A DNA stretch of 64,000 nt, from the NCBI GenBank assembly GCA_003008705.1, contig PDUO01000021.1:498766-562765 (forward strand), in the 5' to 3' direction. Positions 13,130-23,300 of this stretch are shown piece after piece. Source of the stretch: Pezicula radicicola. Lineage: Eukaryota > Ascomycota > Leotiomycetes > Helotiales > Dermateaceae. A program made the translations under genes and the position numbers. Every line of letters starts with the position of its first letter. Positions within the stretch are counted from its first letter, which is position 1. The notes below the pieces were generated by a model. The model was not told the DNA's origin, ran no database searches, and worked only from the letters and a program-made list of their open reading frames with translations.

Positions 13130-13318
13130 AAACATTTATAAAAAGGCTCTTCGACGGCGACAGTAATAGACTCTCTATGTTGCCTAAGCGAGGAAGATCA
13201 TACTAAGGATGCTAAGAATGCTAAGTGCAATTGTAAGAGCTCCGATAATAATATTGACATTGTCATCTTGTAAGAGTTGTAGTATTAGAGTTTTGAGAAT
13301 GCGGTTTAATAGAAACAT
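13130..13318 (-). pseudogene. Stop-ridden copy of the small membrane protein
   Basis: Minus-strand translation from 13318 keeps the paralogue's core (LLQDDNVNIIIGALTIALSIL against LSQDDKINIIIGAFTIALGIL) and the terminal RRRR cluster. Two tryptophans of the intact copy (WATW) are TAG stops here, at 13184-13186 and 13175-13177. TGG to TAG is a G-to-A change on this strand, the change expected from RIP. Similarity continues into the upstream exon end at about 13400-13435. I infer a duplicated and mutated copy. Confidence 0.6.
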
Positions 13319-13435
13319 TATGTCTAACGGTTGATGTAGATCGTGCGTGGTCTCAGGCAATGGTGTAGGAGATAAAACAGGAGCTGCTCATCATGTTAGA
13401 CGGACTTACTGGTACTACCAACACTCGCTAATTGT

Positions 13436-14125
13436 AAGGGACGAAATAGATATTCTTTGCTTGGATGTAAAAGTGCAGAAAAATATGTTGTCTAAACCTT
13501 TGGCGAGGATTCTTCGCAGCTTTGGAGTAGATATGTACGATTTATTACGATTTGAAAGGAAGTAAAGTGTTGTTTGAATTTTATGTAGAAGGGGTTTGAA
13601 ACTCGGGCGGGGAGAATAGTAAATGGGAAGACAGCAGTCTTGTTCTACACTACTCGCACTTCAAAAACGTATCAATACACCTCACGAATAGAGTTTATTA
13701 CGAAAAAGATTTACCGTTGACTTGCCCCTGAACTTTCCTTCATGTAAAATGTATAAGGGCATCCCTTTCCATAACTCCTCCTCTTCTAATCCATTTAACC
13801 CATCACTGATGTCGTCATGACGCCAAAGTCCATAGAGTATCATTACACCTGTTCGAGTAATGAAAAGCCTACATGCTACCTGGTACTATACAAGTATAAC
13901 TCACTGAAAATAAAATAGTAATATTATAAGTACCTCTACGATCTACATTTCTTCGCCCATGTTCTGACAAACATAAAACGATTAGATAGAAGTTTACGTC
14001 CGCTAGGTAATTGCATACTTTGTGAAGTTTAAGTTAATAGAGCGGCAAAAAAAAAAATTTCTACTAGATTTGAGAACGTCGTTGAGGTCAGTAGCATGCA
14101 AAAGAAAACGATAAAAAGGTCAAAA
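13436..14125. other. Gene-free stretch before the 5S gene
   Basis: AT-rich, with no supported gene. The plus-strand frame near 13347-13565 is the antisense of the decayed small-protein copy. Confidence 0.4.
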
Positions 14126-14244
14126 ACATACAACAGTAGGTATTCGCTGGTGGTCACCCACCCAACTACTAATCTACCGATCTGAGGCTTATGTATGGCA
14201 GAGCGGACGGGATGCCCAGTTCTCCTCAGTCTATGGTCGTATGT
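14126..14244 (-). rRNA. rrn5: 5S ribosomal RNA, copy 1
   Basis: 119 nt whose reverse complement begins ACATACGACCATAG and ends GCGAATACCTACTGTTGTATGT, the standard ascomycete 5S ends. The internal promoter region (GTTGGGTGGGTGACCACC) and the complementary terminal stem ACATAC/GTATGT are visible. A T-run follows the 3' end (TTTTTG), as expected for RNA polymerase III termination. It is identical base for base to the copy at 35250. It stands alone, not in an rDNA array, which is normal for filamentous ascomycetes. Confidence 0.96.
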
Positions 14245-14747
14245 GACAGGAAATCTTCTATCTGAATATATCAATCTAGTAATATTATTAGAAACCGCTT
14301 TTTCACTTACTACTCAACGCCTGCCTGCTTTGTTTTTGAGTCAGAGCCACCGAACTATGGTCGATTATTCAGCACGTAAAGGTCGTTATATCAATAAGAT
14401 ACAAACTTCATACTTAAAAGGGTAGAGCTTCTACTCACATTTAAGCCAGACAGGACTTTGAATGCAAAAGCGGAGAGGAGCTACGAAGGGTACCAATACA
14501 GATTTCTACTTGCGGAAAACTCTATGCACAGGGCTGAGATAGTGAAAGATTACTGCCCAGGGTCTGCCAGGGGTTGGTCTGGGGTATCTGCAGATCCTTC
14601 GCCTAGCCAGCTACAACCCCTGACTAACCCCTAGTCACCTCGCTGTCTATAAAAGTACCGCCTCTAACCCCTCAAGAATTAAAGCAAAAATTATTCTAAT
14701 CCAATCCCTACAATCATCTAGGTCCTCCAAGATTTTTCTCCACTCCT
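14245..14747. other. Upstream of the DUF3632-like pseudogene
   Basis: No gene. A TATAAAAG box at about 14649 lies roughly 100 bp before the remnant of the next gene and may have been its promoter. Confidence 0.35.
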
Positions 14748-15350
14748 AACTTCAAATATACCCAACATGCTTTTAAACTCCAGGGAGCTCTCGCAAGCGC
14801 AGCGAGAGACGGACGAATTTGGGTTGACCTACCTTTTACGGTTCAAGATGTTCAAGACGTTTGGAAGAGTGCAATGAGTCCAGATACTCCTTCACATCAG
14901 CGTTGCAATCTAGCAGCAGCAATTGCTCGACTGGCTGGACTTGGAGTCCTCAACGAGGCTTTCAGCGCCTGTGGCCTTGATATCATGAGGTAGGCTCTTG
15001 AAACACCGCCAAGTGCTGCCACAGAGTCAAATATCAGTGGTCAAGATGAGTTCGGTCACATCACCAAAGTTAAACGGTCGATTTCGCTGTCCGAGCTACT
15101 TCCTCTCATTCGAATATGGCTGCACTTTGCAGGCGATAAACTTCTCCGCCTCTGTCTAGCACATCATTCAGGGAACGAAGGTGCTTCTCCTTTTAGACTA
15201 TTAGCTCGCGATGCAGGAATTGACATCGAAGGCTTCAAACAAGCCAGGTTTCTCTTTTGGAAAAAGAGGCTTCAAGACCTGAAAGAGTATGGTGCTGAAT
15301 CCATGAAGGAATTGACAGTTGCCTGCTCAAATAATGTGAACATGATTTGA
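14748..15350 (+). pseudogene. DUF3632-like gene broken by one stop codon
   Basis: One continuous frame of about 200 codons is interrupted once, by TAG at 14991-14993. Upstream of the stop it reads DGRIWVDLPFTVQDVQDVW and RCNLAAAIARLAGLGVLNEA..GLDIMR. Downstream it continues ALETPPSAA, then SLSELLPLIRIWLHFAGDKLL, and ends VNMI. The context MR*ALE resembles an MRQALE stretch I associate with fungal DUF3632-type proteins, so CAG to TAG is the likely change. The start is also damaged: no in-frame ATG precedes the conserved part (the nearest is 14877), while an out-of-frame ATG lies at 14767. Family assignment is from memory of sequence style and is tentative. The function of the family is unknown to me. 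Confidence 0.5.
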
Positions 15351-16454
15351 GATTCTTTTTTTGGGTTGCGTTAGCTCCAACTGCTGAAATCTTTCATGTC
15401 ATATTGCCTGTATTTGGGAAGTCGGTTTCATAGAAGAATTATTTGTACGCAGATAGCAGATTTGGATACTCTTTTCGAATAGGTCGCGGCATTTCTTTAC
15501 TTGAAATCACGAAAGTTATGTAACAAAATGGTATGTGTCCATTCTTCCACAAAGCCATTGTCTGTCCCATAGTGACTTCCGTAAGAAACTCCACTTGGCA
15601 TATTGTAACATCTTGCTACATCTAACCTCAAAAGAGCACCCTATAACTATACATTTGCAAACCCTCTTGTTCGCAACTTAATAGGCGCTTTAGAGCACAA
15701 CCGTCATATATGATAATTAGTCATAAGATTGAATAAGAAATCTCGAACTGAAAATATAACGTAGATTGGCAATCTTGCTACGGCTTTTATAAAGTATTTT
15801 AACTATAATAAAATATAGGCATATAGGCGTTGCAAAGCCGCTCGACTATGAATTAAACCAGATCTCATTACTAAAATGAAGGAGAGGCTGGTTATTAGTT
15901 TAAAAAATTGGGAACCCCCCTTCCGGTGAGAATAAGAGCTTGGCGACATCAAGCGTTCCCTAATCCGGTATCTCGCGTATCGGCGCTCCATATAAATTTG
16001 TATAGGGGGGAGATAGTCGCAGAACAGATTTCTTGGCGGTGCTGTGTATCTACATCCGAAATCATAAATACAGGTTAAAAAGTATAGCTTTAATTGCATT
16101 TCAATTGCCTTAGGCGCTGTATGGAGAGGTCCCTGGAGTTCTGCTTTGTACGGGGAAATAGAGAAGACAACCGAGGAGACCTGATTAGGCAAAGATGCTA
16201 AGCTCTTACTGCGCCCGATCAGCGCTTGGAGGCGGATCGGGCTATGGCACGTATGGCACGCTCTTGGCAAGCAGTACTCGATAAGCTGCTTTTGGCTTGA
16301 TTAGTAATTAAAACTTGCCTTGGTACTTTTCTTTTGCGGATGTGATGCCAACAACACATTTGCGACTACACATAGAGAACTGAAAGGAGATTCCATTTTC
16401 CCCCATCCCAATTGACTAAGAGCAAGACTGTTGTCAATATCTAGAGGCTGCATC
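15351..16454. other. Gene-free stretch before NLR 1
   Basis: No supported gene. A 155-codon minus-strand frame at 15803-16270 has no recognisable motif and I do not call it. The last ~130 bp is the NLR leader. Confidence 0.35.
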
Positions 16455-19075
16455 ATGGACCCGCTGAGCGTTACTGCGAGTGCTATTGCCATCCTACAGA
16501 TTAGCGGAGCAATTATCACTACATGTTATAACTACCGCAGCCGTGTTAAGAATGCAGCGAAAGATGCTAGTCGCATTGTTAACGAAATGAATGGTCTGCG
16601 CAGTGTCATAGAGTCCTTGCTTGTGCTTTTTGAAGATGAGCCTGAGAATGAACCCTCAGAAGGATCCGCTTTGCAGAAGCTCGCACTAGTTAATGGCCTT
16701 CTAGCGACATGTAAAGCTGAACTGGAAGCGTTAGAGAAGAAATTGGAGCCAAAAGAAGGATGGAGAGCTATAAAGGCTGCTATATTCTGGTCTCTGAAAG
16801 AGTCAGATGTGACAAAAGCGTTACAGAATATTGATAGAACAAGGTCTAGTTTGCAGCTTGCTTTAGCAGCAGACCAAAGGTACGTTACTCGTCTTCGCAG
16901 AGGAATTGAGCTGATGGATCAATTAGGAGAACAACCCTCACGATACAGAATGGTATTGAGTCTTTAACAGCGCAGTTTTCTGCCAACATTTTAGGTAGGT
17001 GGTAAATCAGTACTAACTATTGTTGACTTTCTCATTGATGACTTTAGATACTCGACGAGAGAAGATATTTCAATGGCTATCAGCTGCAAATTCCGTTTCC
17101 AGCCATACCATAGCTCGTAAGAAATGTCAAGACATGACGGGGCTATGGCTTCTAGAAGGAGAAGCATTCGAGCGCTGGTCTATATCTCCAAAGTCATTTC
17201 TGTGGATTTATGGTATTCGTGAGTTCTTCCCCTCCAATAGAACATATTCAGTAACTAAAGGTATCTAAGCTGGGTGTGGGAAAACAATCCTATGGTGAGC
17301 GTAGTATCCTTCGAACTAGTCTAGTTCAATCGTTGATTCGCCAGTTCCACAATCATCGATACTCTCCGTACACAATCTCAGACCTCCGAGGAAACAGCAC
17401 TTGCATACTTCTACTTTGACTTCAACGATAATGAGAAGAGCAAGGTTGGTACCTTGATCCGTTCAATCATTGCCCAGCTTTATGCTCAAAAGCCAGATAC
17501 TCCTGTTGCCCTGGGCAAATTGTTTATTCAAGTCCAAAATGGTGCTTTCCAGCCGCCTTTGAGCGATCTCGTTGACGCCCTCTCAGAAATGCTCACCAGC
17601 TTCGCAACAGTTTACATAGTTATCGATGCACTGGATGAGTGTGGAGAGCTAGAGGAGATGCTCCAAATGCTTCACGTGATGCAAGATTGGAAAGTGAATC
17701 ACTTACATATTATTGTGACAAGTCGAGAACTCGCTGATATTAGTACATCACTATCTAATGTCACTACTGATACAATTTGTGTTCAGGCTTCAGATATCAA
17801 CCACGATATTTCCCTTTATATTGCAGAAAGACTAAAAAGCGACTTAAAACTGGCCAAGTGGCCACCACAAGTTCGAGAGACAATACGGAAAACATTGAAT
17901 GGCGGAGCAAATGGCATGTGAGTACCATAAATCAAAGTAAGGGAATCGATTCTGACGTGCAGCAAAGGTTCCGATGGGTGGTATGCCAATTAGATAGCTT
18001 GAGGAAATGCTACACCATCAAGGATCTCAAGGGAAAGCTCGAAACGTTACCGAAGACGCTAGAAGAGACATACGAGCAGATCTTACTTCGTATCAACGAA
18101 AGACACCGACATAGCGCCCTGAAGATCTTGCAGTGGTTATGCTTTGCAGCTCGTCCAGTATCATTGCAAGAAGCCGCCGAAGTACTCGCCATAAACTTGG
18201 ATAAACATCCATGTTACGATCCTGATCTCAAACCACTTGATCCGCAAGATATCATGTTTCTATGTTCAACGTTAGTCACAAGGGCGACATTCTCGACTGC
18301 TGATGATCCTGACGTTGTACCGACATACGACGAATACGACTTCACATACAACGATTCTCAAGTAATAAGACTAGCTCATCTCTCCGTCAAAGATTACCTG
18401 GTTTCAGATCGAATTAAAACTTCAAAAGCATCATTCTTTGCTACTGATTCCCGGCTCGCAAACACAGCCATGGCCCAGGCTTGCCTTGTCTATCTGCTGC
18501 AGCCTCCTTTTACATCGGGCCACTGCGACTTGGATAACCTAATGGATCGCTTGGAACAGTGGTCTTTATATCATTATGCCGCCCATTTCTGGCCATTCCA
18601 TGTCAAAGCATCAGGTTACGGTGACCTTAATAATGAAACTTGGCGCCTCCTCCATCAGTTTTTCAGCACACGCAATACTGAAAGCGGAGGTAATTTTGTG
18701 GCATGGGCAGTAGCCCTCACACCGGACATTAGTTCGGAGTTTGCGAGACGTACACATCCATTATATTACGCAGCATCATTTGGCATCACATCCCTGATCC
18801 GAAAATTACTCGACTCGGACCCTGACCTTGATATCAATGCCCCAGGAGGCCGATTTAGCTCTACTCCTGTTCAAGTCGCGACATATCGAAATCATCCTGC
18901 TGCTGTCAAACTTCTCCTTGAATCAAAAGCGGATCCGATGATAGTCGATATAAACAAAGAGAGTTGTTTGTTTTGGGCCGTTTTGCGACGCCATACAGAA
19001 GTCCAGAAGCTTTTGGAGGATTATGGGGCTACATGGACAATATCTGATGCCTCCCTTAGGATTAGGGGATACTAA
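16455..19075 (+). CDS. NACHT NTPase with fungal STAND N-terminal domain and short ankyrin tail
   Basis: Six exons by hand: 16455-16879, 16927-16994, 17048-17218, 17270-17294, 17345-17917 and 17968-19075, giving 789 residues. All phases close. The N-terminus MDPLSVTASAIAILQISGAI is the classic opening of the fungal STAND/Helo-like N-terminal domain. Walker A is GIPGCGKTIL (about residues 220-229) and Walker B is YIVIDALDEC (about 319-328). The winged-helix-like region with LPKTLEETYEQIL follows. About two to three ankyrin repeats lie at residues 680-775 (PLYYAASFGITSLIRKLL, TPVQVATYRNHPAAVKLLLE). Family role: intracellular recognition and programmed cell death. Two introns need AAG acceptors (ends at 17269 and 17967), which is unusual, so those junctions are less sure. 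It faces a second NLR 1.3 kb away. Confidence 0.85.
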
Positions 19076-20375
19076 ACATTACGGGAGAGCGTAGAGGGCA
19101 GTTGGAAGAATTTGATGAGGACTATAATTGTGATATCATTCCCTAAAACTAGCACGCTAAGAGATGACTATATAATTATATTTGAAATTGGTTCTTCCCA
19201 AGAGATTGAACGAGTGACAACGATATGCAAAGGTCTTACTACTAGAATTATAAGAGATCGTCGGAGAGAAGATGAGAAAGATAATGGCAGGGTAAGATAC
19301 CAAAGCAAGAGAGAGACAGTTATTCGTAGAATATGCAACCCTAGGCAACACGCATACAGAGGCGGAACGACCTCCTGTGTGAATTTTTTAGGCATACTAG
19401 TGAATGGATTATAACTGTCAGTCGATAGATTCTAGCTAGTAAAGGCTGTGGATTTATAGTAGTGACAGATATGGGGCCAGTGGCTGGGGAGGGAGGAGCC
19501 TCTTGGGGCCCCTCATTTGAAGCTGAACGATTTCTGTTGAAATGGTGAGTAGGCCTGAGCCGAAGCTGAGTTGGACGTGAGCCTGCCCGAACAAAGGCCG
19601 CGCGTGGTTATGTGAGCCTAAGGGATAGGAGCTTTCGAGATTCCTATATTATGATAGCTAATACACTGCTTCGATTGATTTCTATCTTCACCATCACGAT
19701 CCAATAGGCCAGGAGTAGGAGGAGTTGATATATTAGCCGAGCAACTACGTAAATTCTACATGCAGTGCAAAGAGGAGACGCTAAGGGTAAAGACGGTAGT
19801 AGAGCACAACAAGATAATATTTTATCTACCTTATATTATAAGCATAAGACTATTACTTAAGTAGTATAGCTAGAGGATAGAATACTATACTAGTGCAGCG
19901 CCTTATTCCATTCTAAAGCTACTACTACTAATACTACTACTAATCTCCCAGGGCTATTTTAAAGATATATACCTCTACCTACCGTACAAAGCTTTAATAC
20001 TAGCCTAGAATTCGTATAATCATCTTCTTTCTTTCTCTAAATCACTAGTAGTTTCACAACTACAAATATAAACTCTTTGAAGACTTAAGCTCGCTTACGT
20101 CCCTGTATCATAGTACTATCATTACTATTTAACCCGCCACCCCCCTCTCTCCCTCTTCGCCCCTTCTGCCAAATCAAAGCTATAAATCCCTACTCTGGTC
20201 AAATCTAATCCTGCACCTATCCGCTAACTGATTCCAATTACTTAAACTTTTCTTGGAAAAATTCTCATTCAACCTGTTCAAACCCGTTTCACCTTTCTCT
20301 TTCTCTCACATAAAGAAAGAGAGAAAGAGAGAAAGAGAGAGAGAAATTTGTTGCCGATCATGGTATAGCAGAGGA
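19076..20375. other. Spacer between the two convergent NLR genes
   Basis: Shared 3' flank. The stretch 19740-20040 is AT-rich and TpA-rich with no frame, like a RIP-decayed repeat. A mirror-like CT then GA tract lies at 20298-20346. No gene is visible. Confidence 0.4.
20298..20346. repeat. CT/GA microsatellite able to fold on itself
   Basis: A TTTCTCTTTCTCTC-type run is followed after a few bases by AAAGAAAGAGAGAAAGAGAG and further GA units, so the two arms are complementary. It lies just beyond the stop codon of the minus-strand NLR and may affect its 3' end. Confidence 0.6.
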
Positions 20376-23300
20376 TTAGTAGTTTTCTAGTTTCTTGGCT
20401 AGTTCCAAGTGGCCCTGCTTCCTCGCAAGACTGACAGGAGTATCACCTTCCTCGTCCTGTATCTGGATCAATGCACCCGCATCAAGAAGCCGTTTTAACG
20501 CTCTAAGCTGCCCTTCAAAAGCAGCCCAGCATAAAGGAGTGCGACCATCGTGACTCCTCGACTCGATATTAACCTTGGCGGCAAGAAATAATTCGATAAC
20601 CTCATCCTGACCAGCTCTCACCGTCCATTTCCCTGGGGCCACAGCCCAAGATAGAGGAGTTCGCCCAGTATTATCTGGTAGATTTGCTGGTGTTCCCAAC
20701 TCTATGAGCTGTCTCATCTGATCCACCTTCCCTTCCAAAGCTGCATTGCGCAAGCGAGCAATGTTAAGCCAATTGTTGTTGTCCAATTCAACAAGCTTAT
20801 GTTTTGCAAGTATCTTCAAGACCTTCTCTTGTCCATTCCTTGCTGCGGAATCAAGCATCCTGTTATTTATTTTGACCTCAAAGCCTCTCTCCCCTTCTAA
20901 AAGCAATTCAAGCAAGGGAGCATTCCCTGTCGCTAGTATTGACTCAACTACATTCACCGAAGCTTGAAGCTTGAAGCCATGATCTGCGAAAAGCTCGACC
21001 AAGGCAACGGCCTTTGGTGATTTAGCCACTTCAATGAATACTTCCTCCGTCACTTCGACGTCAACGTTGGCCTTCAGCAGTAATGAAACTATGTCCTCGC
21101 AACAATATTGGTCTTTCACTGCGTCAATGAACACGTCCGCTGCTAGCTTGATATTTTTTGTTCGACTTAAAAGAACTCGCAAAATCTCTATTGCGTCGAA
21201 GTTGCAACTTGCTGCCTTTTTAATCATGGCCGAATTGACTTTGACATGGGGAGATTGAGTGAGCAGGAGTTTCGTCATGTCTCTGCCACATTGCCAATTC
21301 CCGGCAGCGGCGACAACAGTATCCTCGGTTGCCAAAATCTTGCTGCGATTGAGAAGCAACTTCATGACTTCGGCTTGTCCACTCGAGGCTGACATGATTA
21401 GAAGCGCTTCTGTAATGGGCATTGCTGGCTGTCTATCAAGGATTAATTCCACTGTTTCTGGGCTCCCGTGTGCAACTGCGGCCTCAACCAGAGCCTCACT
21501 GAATGTAAATTGACCAAATTTGTTCTCCATAAGCCTTAGCATTTCAAATCCGGAATGAGCATTGATCACTAATGCCCTGAGGACCTCGTTTGTTGGTGCG
21601 TGCACTACAGCAGATCGATTCAGCAACAACCTCACAATCTCGTCTCCAAATCGCTGGTTTCCAGCAGCTGCAGCGAGCATTTCTGCAGTGATCGCGCTAC
21701 TTTGATATCTGTCCAAAAGTCTCGGAAAGATATCATGGTAATCGAGAGCGCGAAATGCTGCTTCTATAACATGGGATGTGATTACCATTTCTCGGCCATC
21801 CTTTAGGATCGTATCGAGAATCTTGGTTCCACTGATATTGTTCTGGGTTACAGCTAACAGCACTTCTTCCGGCAGTTGACAACCAGCTTTTACGTCTAAC
21901 AGCTGCTTAATTACCATCGGTCCGTGCCATGTATTACCGGTCGCGCTCTTCATAATTTCAACCCAGTCATCGTCGATCAGATTCCTTTTGGCCTGCTGTA
22001 GTAAGAGCTTTGTCACTTCAGTTCCGTCAATGACGTTTCTGACCCCAACCTCAATTACTTGCTCGGTAATACAACCCCCCTGTTGAAGTAATAGTTCTAG
22101 CACTGTTGCGGTTCCATGCCATGCCGCTGCTATTGTTACATCCTGCGTTATTTTCCCTCCACGATCTATGAGCATCTGTACGGTTTCGCAACCATCACGG
22201 CACTGAGCTGCATCTATCATCATTTCCTCAGTGATATTGAAATTCTCCGCTTGTTCGAAAAGAAGTTTCATAGTTTTTGCATTCCCCGCGTATCCTGCTT
22301 GGCCCAAGACGTGCGGCGTGATTATTTCTGGCTCAATGCCAACGTCAAGCAACAGTTGAATCACTTCGATATCGCCCCATCTGACCGCGGAAGAAAGTGC
22401 TGCTGTGGTAATATTTGGGTTAGATGCACGGCTCAGTAAAACTTGCAAAGCTCCAGCATCTGCAGCCCATGAAGCAGATTCCAACATGGCGTCAGTGATT
22501 TCTAGGTCTTGAGAATGGTCTATAAGAAGTGTCATGACTTTAGCACACGAACGATTAGCTGCCACAATGACTTGTCCTGTGATGTTGATAGATTTTTGCC
22601 TTTCAAGAAGCCACTCAAGGGCTTCTGAGTCATAACTTGAGCCCTCTGTTACCAAGGTGATAAGCAGCTCATCTGATATCTCAAAATCGCCCTCTAAGGA
22701 GAGTAACAACTTCAAAATGTCATGTTGACGATGATGGATGGCAACTAGGAGGCCGCGCTCTTTCAAATCGCGGTCTATGTCGGAACTTTTTATTTGTCTG
22801 GAGACCACCTCATGAAATCCGAAAGCACAACCTAGGAAAAATGCTCGCACACCTGAAGATCGATGATTACTAAGTTCGCTCTTGATGCTTAGGCTTGCTG
22901 CTGACTCCATCTTTTTGCGTTGACGCGAGCGTACCCAACAATTCAATGGGTTATCTTGGTCTGAGTCGTTGAATAAGAAATGATTGAATGACTCTTTAAG
23001 TGGTCCCAGGGCGGTCCTGTTGTGCTTCCCAGCAAGTCGAGAGTGTAGCGACCAGAATCTCAGAGAGTAGTCGTAAATACTGTCTTTGTACGATTCCACT
23101 ATTGACAGTCCCATATCCGTAGGGTTTAGCTTCCGATCACTGAGAAACTGTCTAGCGGCGGGGGATTTAGAGGTCCCAATAATAGCAAGCAAGCAGATCT
23201 CTGCAGCGAAAGCATTGCTTAGACTGGTAGAGTACTCAACTCGCTTTTCCAGGAATTCTCTCACGGAGGGGTGCGCAAATCGAAATGTTTGGTTCCCCTC

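Noticed and set aside
15803..16270. 155-codon minus-strand open frame
   Set aside because: No motif, no splice logic, odd composition, and no support from the other strand or neighbours.
16880..17047. Apparent frameshift in NLR 1 after ALAADQR
   Set aside because: Two short introns (16880-16926 and 16995-17047) restore a continuous frame through SLTAQFSANILDTRREKI.
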